From contig NC_058518.1 in the NCBI RefSeq assembly GCF_904849725.1, positions 413,981,081 to 414,045,080 on the forward strand: DNA of 64,000 nt, in the 5' to 3' direction. Every line of letters begins with the position of its first letter. The stretch's first letter is position 1. This document shows, piece after piece, positions 45,020 to 56,707 of the stretch. The notes beneath the pieces are model-generated. The model did no database searches. It worked only from the letters and a program-made list of their open reading frames with translations, and was not told the origin of the DNA. This stretch comes from Hordeum vulgare subsp. vulgare. Lineage: Eukaryota; Streptophyta; Magnoliopsida; Poales; Poaceae. A program made the translations under genes and the position numbers.

Positions 45020-45500
45020 CGACAAAGAGGACGACCACTAACAGCGGGCGTCCCATCTCCCCACCCCCCAATCTGCCCTCTCCCCCGATCCCACTCTCTC
45101 TTTCTCCCCAATCCACACCTCTCTGCATCTCCTCCCCACGCAGCTACATCTACTCTCCTCCACGGTCGTCATCTAGGTCAGTGTTAGCGCCGCCGGCCTC
45201 GCCGAGGTCTTCCTCTTCGATGGCAAGGTAACTTACCACCTAATCAACCACCAGTCATGCCCTCCCCCTCCTCCTCTCATGCGAAGCCCCATCGCCGACC
45301 GCTCCCTTCGCCCCACGGCCGCGTCTGTGCGCGGGCGGTCGGCCCCATTAGATTCGTTTGTTGCGGGCGCTGAACTATGGATCTCGCGCTCCGTTCGTCT
45401 TCGGGTAGGGACTGGCGCTCCTGCTGACCCTGTTGGTGGTTCTAGATGGATGGATTGGTGCGTACAAGACGGGCTTAGTTGCTGACTGATTCCGATGGTT
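45020..45500 (+). other. GC-rich, gene-leader-like segment inside CACTA-2
   Basis: A CT-rich stretch (45060-45180) resembling a plant 5' leader leads to CTTCGATGGCAAG|GTAACTT near 45215-45235, a short ATG start with a consensus splice donor. A GC-rich open stretch (45279-45485) follows. I do not recognise a protein family. It could be a captured gene 5' end or the leader of the element's own lost gene. Confidence 0.35.
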
Positions 45501-48500
45501 CCGAGCCGAGTCAGAGAGTGCGAGTTCCTAGGTTAAGCCACACATGTCGTTGAATGTTGTCACTTGGCTGATTAGAGAGTCGACACTAATAATGTGATGT
45601 AGTTTTCAAACAATTTTTTGTTGCGACTTTTGGGTATTCAGCATCAGCTGCTGTGCTGCAATCCATCACATGGAGCAGTCGTTCTTGGCAGGGCATTCAA
45701 AGTCGATGTGCTGCCTATGCCTCTGGACCTGTAGCCACAAGAAGCTGAAAGAGCCATGGCTCTCTCTCTCTCTCTGTAGTACATAAAGAAATCTTTTCAA
45801 TTTCATACTTCAATGATGCAAGGATCTAAATCAACATACTGCCAATGCCAGCCACTTGTAAAGATACCAAGGTTAGTCCAATTGTGGAGACGTTGTTTTA
45901 TTCTACAGTGTCGTATATCGTTTCAGCATTTGAATAGGTGAGAGGGAGTACATTATATACACAAGCAATTGTTACAAGAACCTTAAACTTGATTCAACAA
46001 CGTATGTTTTATAAGGTCATTGGTTAGGACTATCGGATCATCTCGGTCACTTGCACGGCATCTGATGTTGGTGGCGCATGTTGACTGCACTGATCCAAGG
46101 CAAGCTGTAGGACTTGTTGGTACCTTTCTTTTCGGATGGCGCCAAGCAAATGACATGGGAGACAGGCATGCCCCATTAAGAAGCCACAATTCTTCACATG
46201 TGAGGTACCTCTAGAGTCTAGAAGCTTTAATTTCACGTCAATTGAAAAGAGTTTTTGCATGTTGGTAACGGTGGTTGATCAGTGGCGGAAAATTGCAGGT
46301 AAGGAAAACCATGGAGTGGAGGGTGTTTCGCGTGTATGGCCCTCGGAGACGGGGATCTCCTCCTACTTGGTGAAAGCTGTCGTGGAGGAGGCTGATTCAT
46401 CTTCAAGTTTTATACCTGTAATTCCCTCTCCTGCAGTTCCAGCCTTGTATTCAATTCAACAGAAGCAGATAAAATTTTCAAAATAAAGAATTAAATTGTG
46501 ATCCTGACTCAGTTATCTATTTACGATTAATTGTTTAATATTTATATTCTGCATCTCGATGCATTACTCTATGCATAAGAAATGTTTTTAATTCATATTT
46601 GTGCTCATACTTATACTCCTGGCCTACAATAGATGAGTTGTAGTAGATGAGAGAAAGTTAAAACTAGTCGGGAACAACATCTGGAATGATGTTGGACTCG
46701 GACATATATGGTCCCTGGTCTAACAAGGTGCAACGGGAAACCAAATATGGATTATTGATAAATTACTTTCATAATTTCACAAGAATTGTGCAACCTTTAA
46801 ATTCTACTAAGGCCTTTAAATTTTTTGATCACCTTTTTTTGACTATGTGCTCACCAAAGGACCTACCTAATATTATGATTTTACACTATGGTTTCCGTTC
46901 ACAGGTTATATATGTTGGGACTATTGATATTTTTTATGATTTCTAGTTACTCACAACAGATTTTTGTTTGAGTTTTTTTGGTGATTGATATGTTGCAATT
47001 TCTGCAGGTGATACCTCAACCTTTATATGCAAGTGTCGAAAGATATTAGGTTATATATCTTTGCTCTTCCAATGCCAGATTATCCGTATTTCTAAGTCAT
47101 TTTTTCAGACACTGAAGCTAAGCTAGATATGATGCATCAAGTGAAGAAGTTAGAATTCATTCCAGCTTGCTGCAACCTTCAAGCAAGTCCAATGTTTCTC
47201 CTTGTCTTATCTTACTCCAAAAAAGGTTGGAACAACACACATGGTGAGCTGCGGCACCCTCGAAAATCAAGGAGCTCAATGACATCAAGGAGCTTCGGCT
47301 TAGGTGTGTCTTCATTTTGTACTTTATGTTAGACTTCTTATTTTGCTTGCAACTAGTTTCTATTTTAGTGTTCATTTTTAAATGTGTCCTCACACAATGT
47401 CTAATTACATTTTCTGCTTATCTGATCATCTCCCTTTTTTTAAGCATATCAAATATTCTTGCTACATTGGAATCATGTTCGTTTAGCAAACATCAAGGTT
47501 TTTATAGTATTAACCTATAATTACCTCGCTTATTTTAATAATTTGAATTTAATGCTTAAAATTTAAATTATTAGGCCACTAAAGCTATACTCTGTTCAGA
47601 AAGTTAATGCTTATAATTTGGAGTTAATTTGAAGTTAATGCCTAAATTTTAAATTTGGAGTATTTTTGAAATATGAGCTTAGCGGTCACAATTTAAATTA
47701 TTAAGTCACATATGATGTTTATGTTGGTAATTGGACCATTTTAGTTGAGAGGAAGTAGTCATAGCGTTTCTTCCTCTCTTAAGTTTGTTGCAGATTAAGT
47801 GTGCGCTACTTCAGAATTACGAGAATGTACCTACCACCCACCACCACCAACACTTTATTTTCTTAGACGCGTTGATTATTCTAGATCATTGTCTTGTTCG
47901 TTTAGACAACATTTGCACTATAACTACATTATGATTCATTCTGCTAGTACTAATGCATGCTTATATGGAAAGCGCAAATTAACATTTTCGTACCACTCGG
48001 AATGAACCACGTGCGCCCTTAACAGATGACAGAGTTGTTGAGATACTAGGTGAATTATTGATGTTGAAGATTATTGCATGGGTCACAAAATCAATCTCAA
48101 ATACTCTAGACAAGTTTGCGAAGTGGTTGTAGATCTCAGCAAGATTTAAACTGGCAGAGTATGTGGAATGCACTGCACATCATTGCACATGTAAGATTAC
48201 AGTTAGCCATACATAAAATGAAAATATAAACTTTGTGTATTTAAATTTTGAATTCTAACAAGACGTGCATTGCACGTGCACACTTACTATTTACTTAAGT
48301 ACTAGTATATTTTGAAAAGAGAAAAATGAAGACAGACGGTGGAAAACAAGAAAACTGAAACTTTTTTGCATCTATATGCTCATGTGCATGTCACGGTGAT
48401 TTTTTTCATAATAATGATGGTGTGAGACCAACATCAGCTGGTATTTTGATACAGTTATTTGCCTGTATTAGTAGCTAATATATAAGTAACAAATAAAAAT

Positions 48501-48849
48501 CAACTATTTAGATGCATCATATACGTTAGTATTTTTCTACTGAAAGTTCTAAATCGAATAGAGATAATAATTAGTATTTTTTTCTTCTTCTTTTTCTTCT
48601 AACTTTCTTAATTACTCCCATTTTTGCAGATTTGGTTCATTTCATGGAAGCTGGCATTGATGGACTGTTAGTGTTTAGCTTTTTTCATTTGAATTGACGA
48701 ACAATGTAAAATTTATGTATGTATATATGGATGAACTATGTGAAATTATGTATTGTGCTAGCGTGTGTGTTCTCTAACTTGTTAAATATTTTATGATGAT
48801 GTTGAAAATATATATGTTGTGAAATATATGTGTTGAAGATATCTGAAAC

Positions 48850-48897
<48 letters not shown>

Positions 48898-48950
48898 TGT
48901 ATGTGCTATGAAAATGCAGGGAAATAAAATAAAACAGATAAAGAAGGAGC
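45501..48950. other. CACTA-2 interior without recognised genes
   Basis: AT-rich sequence with short frames at 46020-46214, 46259-46486 and 47799-48005; none shows a family motif. It may include exons of a degraded captured gene. A Helitron-like hairpin (48262-48278) and a dinucleotide repeat (48850-48905) are listed separately. Confidence 0.4.
48850..48905. repeat. (TA)n(TG)n microsatellite
   Basis: A run of about 8 TA units passes directly into about 17 TG units with occasional TA interruptions. Such tracts are usually length-variable between accessions. Confidence 0.95.
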
Positions 48951-49404
48951 AATACATGCTCTTTGCCATCTGCAAGCAGATGGTAAAGCCCTTTGCCATC
49001 AGCCAGCAGACGGCAAAGGGTTGTGATAAAGGGTCGCCGTCCTTTGCCATCAGCCAGCAAATGGCAAAGGGTTGCCCCATGGCAGACGACAAAGACCCCT
49101 CGCGAGCCAGACGGAAAAGGCTCCGTTAGCTACCTAACGGAGTCGCCCCTATCGGCTGCCGTCTAACCTCTTTGCCGTCTGCTGGCTGATGGCAAAGACC
49201 TTTGTCGTCCGCTTTGCGCAGGCGCATGGCAAAGAAGGGCCGTTGTCGTCGAAAGTAGTCATATAAGTTTTGCTGACAGGAGGCTGACGGCAAAGGCCTT
49301 TGCTGACCGTGGAACACCCCTTTGCTGTCTGCTATGGCAGACGACAAAGTAGGTAATTCCTGTAATGGTACATCTCGTTTGGGGCGGCTTGGTATTGAAA
49401 CCAA

Positions 49405-49449
49405 AGGACACACAGTCCCGGGACACACAGTCCCGGGACACACAGTCCC
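49405..49449. repeat. Three tandem copies of a 15-bp unit
   Basis: The unit GGACACACAGTCCCG occurs three times in a row in the solo LTR segment right of CACTA-2. A looser AACACACAGTCCTCG copy follows at about 49472. Confidence 0.9.
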
Positions 49450-50396
49450 TACCGTATTCTCCTTGGGCTAAGAACACACAGTCCTCGCCCAACACTCGTG
49501 GTAAGTCTTTAGGGAAGACTTCCAAACCCTCACAAACTTGGTCACCTGGTGATCCACAATTGACTGCTGGATTACTCTAGACCATGACGCCTAACTATCT
49601 GGAGGATGCACAATCCTCGAAGGTAAAAGGCTTCAGTCCCACACAGGAACAACTTCTTCGGTGATGCTCAATCACTTGGTTTTTGCTTTTTGGTTTTGTG
49701 TTTGGGGTATTTCCTCACTGATGAATTTCTCTCGAAGACTCTGAGGAATTTGGGTTGCTCTTATGACAATTGTCAGTTTCTAATGGAGCAGCCAGCCAGC
49801 TAATGGTTGTGGGGGGCTATTTATAGCCTGGGAGCATCCTGACATGATTTCACATTAATGCCCTTAAATAATATGACAGTTGGTGTGGATAAAACCAATG
49901 ATGTGGTGCGACTATCGGCAACGGTCGGGACCCTCAACTGTGAGAGTCCTCATGTCTCTCATATTCCTCACTTGAGGCTTTTGGTAGGATTAGGCTTGGG
50001 TTGAGCATCATGAGGAAATTCATTCCAATGTGTTACTTTGACCCCCTTTAACAGTACGATGTTCCTATTATTCAAGTGTGAAGAAAATAAAACAGAAAGG
50101 ATATCTTCATGCTTCAAAGTATTCAGATTGATTTTCTTCACGACACACCGAATTCCTCAATTTCAATATCTTCATGAGGAATATCAAATTCATCGCAAAT
50201 TCTTCGCAATTCATTTCTTCAGCTTCAGTCCAATTTCTTCAACCGAAGATATACATTTTTAGGGGTCGATATTCATCGAATATATCAAACTTCTCAGTGA
50301 CTTATAGATCATGTGTACACTAATGAACACATTAGATACTTAACCTATAAGTCTTCAAACCACCAAAATCACTAAGGGGCACTAGATGCACTTACA

Positions 50397-50737
50397 GAGT
50401 GCGTCAGAGGAGGTGGGCCCACCCAGGCGGCCTGTGGCGGGTTTCCATGCAGGGTGGCCGCCTAGGCAGCCCCTGACTCCCACATCTTCGATGATCTGGA
50501 AGCTCCCGTCACGCTGATTTTTATATATTTTTCTCGGGATTTTTGGGGCTCTCGAAATTTGGGTAAAAGCCCGTGCAAAATAGACATGAGTAGACAGAAA
50601 CTGGCAGTGGGTGCACTGAGTTAGTAGGTTAGTCCAAATACGTGTAAAAAGATACAAAAGTGTAGACAACCATAGAACAATGTCACCCAAAAGATCATGG
50701 AACAAGCAGAAATTGTAGATACGTTTGGGATGTATCA
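50397..50737 (-). repeat. Element B LTR, 5' portion
   Basis: Minus-strand start TGATACATCCCAAACG at 50737, followed on the plus side by GCGGT (50738-50742), the probable target copy in Gypsy-3. It aligns with 42960-43311 of element A (shared AGTGGGTGCACTGAGTTAGT and CACCCAAAAGATCATGGAAC). Confidence 0.8.
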
Positions 50738-52106
50738 GCGGTCACCCCCCTATCCGCACCCTAATACCTTGTGGGGCCCACATGGCTCCGTTTGGCGTGA
50801 TTCCAACGCCAAAAATTCCTATATATACATAAACCCTCAGAAACAAAAAGAGAACTTCCTATCTACCGCCGCAACTCTCTATACTGATAAAATCCCATCT
50901 GGAGCCTTTCCAGTACCCTGCCGGAGAGGGAAAATCATCTCCGGTGGCCTTCTTCATCATCCCGGCGGAGGCCATGACATGGAGGGAGTAGTTCACTATC
51001 GGGGCTAAGGCTTTGTACTAGTAGCTATGTGTTTGATCTCTCTCTCTTGTTTCATTGAGATGTCCCGATCTTGACGTGTCACGAGCTTTGTTAATATAGT
51101 TGGATTATATTGTGTTCTTCCCTTGGTATCTTGTTGTGATGAATTGAATCTTTGCCTTTGAGATCTCGTTATATTGTATTGAATATTTTGGTTCGAGAAC
51201 ACTTTATGTATGTCTTGCATGCAGATACCCATAGTGACATTGGGGTATTCTATTGATTCACTTGATATATGTTATGGAATCAACTTGCGGATTAAGGTGA
51301 CCTCGGGGATATATGAATAGGGGTTGATTTCATGTTTTCATACTACCTTCTCCAGTTGAAATCTTGGGGTACTCTTTGAAGTTCCTTGTGTGGGATTAAA
51401 TATGAAGAATCTGAATTTCTTTGACGCATGATGTATAATTAGCCCAGAGATACTTGAGGTGACATTGCAGTATATAAGTGACATTAGGGTTGATTGATAT
51501 GTATCATGGATATTATTCTAGTACGAACTCTAGGGTTGTTTGTGACACCTATAGGAATAGCCCATAAGATTGATCAGAAAGAATAACTTTGAGGTGGTTT
51601 GCTGCCAACAACAATATTATCTTATGTTCTCCATTACTTATGAACTTTGGAGTGATTCTTTGTCGCACGTTGACAGATGACCACATGATTATACTATGTT
51701 AGCATTGTTGAGAGATTGCACTAGTGAAAGTATGAACCTTAGGACTTGTTTCTAAGCATTTATAAAATAATTTTCTCGATGTTTTACACTTGATACCTTG
51801 TTGTTTTTATATTTCCAGATTACAAAAAAACCTATATCTACTATCCGTAGTACACTTGTATCACCACCTATTCGCCTAAGTAGTGCGCCTATACAATTTG
51901 CCATTGTGTTGTGTGTGTTTGGGACACAAGAGATTTCTTTCATTTGATTGCAGTGTTGTTTGAGAGAGACCATCTTCATCTTACACCTCCCACGGATTGA
52001 TAAACCTTAGGTCATGCACTTGAGGGAAATTTGTTGATGTTCTACAAAACTCTGCACTTGGAGGCCCAATAATGTCTACAAGAATAAAGTTGCATACTAG
52101 ATATCA
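50738..52106 (+). repeat. Gypsy-3 5' LTR, second part
   Basis: Contains a TATA box (TATATATA at 50820-50827), a leader-like stretch and LTR blocks, ending at GATATCA (52106). It is followed by TTTTCTGGTGCCGTTTCCGG, the primer-site zone typical of this class. Its first part should lie left of elements B and A, outside the window. Confidence 0.7.
50820..50827 (+). promoter_or_regulatory. TATA box of Gypsy-3 LTR
   Basis: TATATATA follows a GC-richer stretch (GGCGTGATTCCAACGCC). The setting is the same as in the other LTRs of this class. Confidence 0.5.
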
Positions 52107-52229
52107 AGATCTTTTCTGGTGCCGTTTCCGGGGAGGTGAGTGCTTGAAGGTATATCTTTAGATCTTGTGATTAAATATTTTACTTTCTTGTTTTTCACTA
52201 GTTTGGTTATAAAAGAAAACTAGAAAAAA

Positions 52230-52969
52230 ATGGAGTTTAGGTTGCCTCAATTGCTTCGCCTTTCTAATATCTTTCGTGAAAATGATGGTTCAAAAAAATG
52301 TTCTCAATAGTTAGAGGAAGAATTTAAAAAAATGCTTAATGTTAATTCCTTGAATGATGAGAATGATAGTAATATTTTTAGTATGAATTCTCTGAATAAC
52401 AAAATACTAATGGTATGCAAAGCCACAAGCTTGGGGATGCTATATTTGATGAAGATGATTTTTTAAGTCCTCCAAGTTTTGATGAGAAAAATTATTATGA
52501 TGATAGAATGACTCCTACTTATGATGATTATATTGATGAAAGTGGGTTTGGAAGAGTGTCAAATCTAAGTACTAATGATGCCATTATTTTGGAGGGTGTT
52601 GAATCTTTTAATAATGATGAAAGTGGATTTGGAGAGGCCATGACTTTATTTAGTGACGAGTCCACTATTTTGGAAGAGGTTTGAATTCACTATGACAACA
52701 AAGTTGCTATTTATCATGACTATTATTATTACATGTATGCTATAAAGAATAAATATAAATATGAAACTTTTTATCATGATTTTAATTTTCATTTTGATTA
52801 TATCAATCAAGCATCTCATGATAGTTATTTTGTTGAGTTTGCTACCACTACTATGAATGAGAAGAATTTTGCTTATGAGGAGAGTAACAAAAATTGTATG
52901 CCTGTGGATCATGAAAAGAATGCTTTATGTGATAGTTATATTGTTGAATTCCTTCATGATACTACTTAA
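52230..52969 (+). pseudogene. Gypsy-3 reading-frame remnant
   Basis: ATG at 52230 begins MEFRLPQLLRLSNIF and meets a stop at about 52310. Later pieces read YDDYIDESGFGRVS, DESGFGEAMTLFSDESTI, HDSYFVEFATTT and NALCDSYIVEF before a TAA near 52969. The repeated DESGFG and SYxVEF patterns are a known feature of a non-polymerase frame in one Triticeae Gypsy group. I cannot assign a biochemical role. Stops at 52310 and 52684 break it. Confidence 0.6.
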
Positions 52970-55900
52970 AATTATTATGAGGGAGGAACATATGCTTATA
53001 GGTGTTGCAATAATATCAAGTTTCCTTCCTATGTGTTCAAAGTTTTGAAGTTGCAACTGTTTTGCCTTCCTATGCTAGTTGTTTTTTGCTACAATAATTT
53101 TTTTGCTCAGAAAATCCCTATGCAGAGGAAGTGGGTTAGACTTAAATGTGCTTGTCATATGGTTCATGATGCTCCCATTGTGTTTCAGTTCTTTAATTTC
53201 ATGTGAGCATCGTTGAAATCATCATGCCTAGCTAAAAAGGCATTAAATAAAAGCGCATGTTGGGAGATAACCCAATATTTATCCATCATCTTTTTTTGTG
53301 TTCACATGATTAAGCTACTATATCAACCATGTTTTGTGTCTTTTATTTCAATAAGGTGCCAAGTAAAGCCTTTGGGATAGTGTGGATACTTGCTTGTTAC
53401 ATTCTGTGCAAAAAACAAAAACTTTTATGTCCAATGCAAAATTTCTCTTATTTTACCGGAGCATCAAAAGATTCTGAAATTTTTACGCAGTTCTGGTATG
53501 AAAATCTATGTTGTCCTATGTTTTCAAAAAAAAAAATGGAGTCAGGGAAGTATGGTGTTTATTCAGATCTTCCGAGACTGTTCTGTTTTTGACAAATTCT
53601 GTTTTGCATGCATAGATTGCTTGTTTTAATGTTTCCATGGATTATATTGAGTGATATAAATTATGGGAATGACAGAATACAGAAGTTATCATGTGAGAAC
53701 AATTATGAATCGTGTCTTGACGGTACCTAAGTGAATGATCAATCTTTATTAGACTAACCAATCTCACAAAGTTCCGTTAAGTTTTGTGTGATTGAAGTTT
53801 TCAAGTTTTAGGTGAGAAACCGATATAAGGAGAATAAGGATCACCATTAACCTAAGCTTAGGTATTCCCAATGCACCCCAAGGTAATAACCCACGAAATA
53901 CTCAAGCGCACTACGACTTTTCAGCCTCCCTTTGCTATTGGGGATGCCCCGGAAGGCATCCACTCTTTCATCTCCAACATTATTTGTATATCTTACTTGG
54001 AGCTATATTTTTATTCATCAAATGATATGTGTTTTGCTTGGAGCATCACTTTATTATGTTTGTCTATGTTATTTTTTAGTTCTAGTTTTGTTTTTAAATA
54101 AAAAGTTCCAAGAATTGCCTTTAGAATGCCTGAATTGCATGTGTGATTTGTGTTGTAGAAAAACAGAAACTTTTGCTGTAGTATTTGAATTATCAGATTT
54201 TACGAGAACATGAAAAGTTTCTGAAATTTGTAAACAATACTTTCATACAAATTATTTATCACGTACTAAATTTTCTTAATTGTTTGATTTATAAAGGTAC
54301 ACTTTTCGAATTAATTGCTACATACTATCTTGTTTAGATAGATTTCTATCATAGTTTTGTTATCTACTTATCCTATAGTTTCCATAGGCTATATTGGTAG
54401 ATATAAATTGTGGAAATGATAGTAAAAAATAGATAATTTTTGAAGATTATTATGCAACGTGTCTTGACATTACATAAAGAGTTGATTTATTCTTATGTGC
54501 ACTAACTTATCTCACGAGTTCTTTTCAAGTTTTTTGTGGATGAAGTTTTTGATACCTAGGTGAAACCAGGATATAAAACAAATTAAAAAGACACAAAAGA
54601 TCAAGCTTGGGGATTCCCAATGCACCCAAAGTAAATATTACAAAAAGTCTCAAGCATCCTTGGGGATGCTACACATTCCATCTATGTTTGTCAACAACTA
54701 TCGTTTAGCCTATGTTCATCCTAAGTTTTTATTCCTCCACATGCTATTCTTGGAGTGTCTTTTGTTTTCTTTGCTGTTTGGAATAAAATTCTCAGGTTTG
54801 AAAATCTTTATTGAGAGAGAGTCCTCACATATCTACTTAATTGTTTGACTACTCATTGATCTTCACTTATATGTTTTTGAGAGAAGTTTGATGCTTAATC
54901 TTGTGCTTCACTTATACCCTAAGAGTAAATTGTGAATGAATGAATTATCACAATAAATAATTTATCAACGTGCATTATACCTCGTAGTAGTTTCACATTT
55001 GGTTCAGAAAGTAAAATCTATTGAAGTTTGACAATCACAATATTGGTCATACAAGCAATTCATGAATGATTAGTATAAGAAAGAGAACTTTTATATACAA
55101 ATATATTATCGAGGACATCTTTTATGATTGTGAATACCCATTAGCTATTTTCAAACTTGATCAAATAGTTTAAGTTGGAGACGGAAGACAACATAATGGT
55201 TATGTTTGCGTATATTTTCAAAGAAGTTATATTGTTATGGATCCTCCAATGTGTGGTGCTTTTTTAGAACCTTTTGCTAGCTAAAACTTTGTACGAAGTA
55301 GAGATACTACTTGTGCATCCAAATACTTGAGCCAAATTTATACCATGAGCATCCACCAGACCTACCTATATATGGTATTTCACTGCCATTCCAAGTAAAT
55401 TTGCATGTGCCACCTCTAAACATTCAAATAACCATCCGTTTAGTGTGCCCGTACAACTCATGGAGCAATCAAAGCAGACAATATCTTCCATGATAAGCGA
55501 GTTGTTTTCATGATGAGTGTTTATTCACTTGTCATTACATGAGAGAGGTTGGTAAAAAGGATTCCCAGTCCTACATAATACAAAAATGAATAAACAAGAA
55601 CCCCCCTAGAAATATGATTGTTTGGAGGGCACCCGTGGATATAGTTATCCATGGAATGTGATTGAATGGTTGAGGGGGAGTAAAATTTCAAATTTGTTTG
55701 GGAACCACCAATAATGTTATTAGCATGGAAGATAGTGAAAACTCTTTTGTGACGTTGACATGAGAGGCACAACACCAAAAATTACATATTCATCTCTTAT
55801 TTAAAAGAATGAGCTCTCGCACATCTCCAAATCCCTGCTTCACTGTTCGAAGGGACATTCTATTTACTTCCATGTTATTTACTTTTCATGTTGGGTCAAC

Positions 55901-56424
55901 TTTGTATTCCAACCACAATCTATTAGTTGGAAAGCACCATGTTTTGGGGAAAGATACAAACACATATATCTAGTCAAGTATATTTTATCATGATTCATTA
56001 TTGTTGACAATTATCTTGATGATATGTTGGGAGGCTAAACTTTAAGCCCCTATCTTCCTCTGTGTTCGATGGATGTTGTTTGTTCTAAAAATGTGCCTTG
56101 AGTATTAGCAATCATAGAAGACTATATGATAATTGAGTATGTACAACTCTTACTTAGACTCGATGATGAATTGAAGTTGCTTAGTGACTAAGAACATGGG
56201 TTGTTAAGTTAAAAGAGAATGCATTGTTTTAACCATGACATATCAATTCATTGCTACTCAAACATGATGATTTTTTTAAAAAAGTTGTTGATTATGATGC
56301 TATAAAATGTGATTAAAATTACCATTGATCGAACTTATATGGTATGCTAGCATTGACACTTCATAAATTATTTCTTCTATAATTTACCTACTTGGGGACG
56401 TGTAGGAATTAAGCTTAGGGGTGC
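52970..56424 (+). other. Gypsy-3 3' non-coding region
   Basis: AT-rich sequence with no supported gene. It includes GGGGATTCCCAATGCACCC-like blocks at 53865 and 54610 and ends at the polypurine tract at about 56410. Confidence 0.5.
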
Positions 56425-56707
56425 TGATACGTCTCCAATGTATAGATTATTTATGAAGTATTCATGCCCTATTCAACTATGTTTACAACATTTTTATATG
56501 GCTTTGATGCACCTTTTTGTGATTTATTTAGAACTAACCCAGACTGACGTTGTTTTCAGCAGAATTATCGTGTTGTTGTTTGTTGTGCAGAAAATGAAAT
56601 TTCCTGGAATCGCCTAAAACTTTTTGATGATTTTAATGGAGCATAGGAGAAATATTGGAGCAAAGAACTACGAGAGGGGACCACATATTGGAGCAAAAAT
56701 CTATGCA
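56425..56707 (+). repeat. Gypsy-3 3' LTR, first part
   Basis: Starts TGATACGTCTCCAATG straight after the polypurine tract and ends at ATGCA (56703-56707), the left target copy of Gypsy-4. A short duplication around ATATTGGAGCAAA occurs near 56650-56695. Confidence 0.75.

Larger units (their letters stand above)
44672..49367. mobile_element. CACTA-2, non-autonomous (4,696 bp)
   Basis: The ends are CACTATAGGAA and TTCCTGTAATG, both slightly mutated from a CACTACAGGAA type, with the 3-base duplication GTA (44669-44671 and 49368-49370). Subterminal zones at 44690-45020 and 48955-49350 contain many TTTGCCGTC and CAGACGGCAAAG motifs. No transposase gene is present. The interior is largely AT-rich. 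Confidence 0.88.
44272..50396. mobile_element. Solo LTR (about 1.43 kb net) with a CACTA nested in it
   Basis: The outer ends are TGAAAGTGCG and GCACTTACA (TG...CA), with a perfect 5-base duplication GAGTG (44267-44271 and 50397-50401). Without the CACTA the element is about 1,427 bases (44272-44671 plus 49371-50396) and has no coding or primer-site signal, so it looks like a solo LTR of unknown family. Orientation is unclear, because both ends can be read as TG starts with similar first ten bases. Confidence 0.8.
52107..56424 (+). mobile_element. Gypsy-3 internal region
   Basis: Primer-site zone, then a decayed reading frame (52230-52969), the GGGAGATAACCCAATATTTA block at about 53262, a long AT-rich 3' non-coding region with GGGATGCCCCGGAAGGCATC (53940), and a polypurine tract AAGCTTAGGGGTGC before the 3' LTR. 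No polymerase gene is found. The organisation resembles Sabrina-type elements from memory. Confidence 0.7.

Noticed and set aside
49405..49449. Short direct repeats as a possible CRISPR-like array
   Set aside because: The three 15-base units are directly adjacent with no spacers, in a plant LTR. It is a plain tandem repeat.
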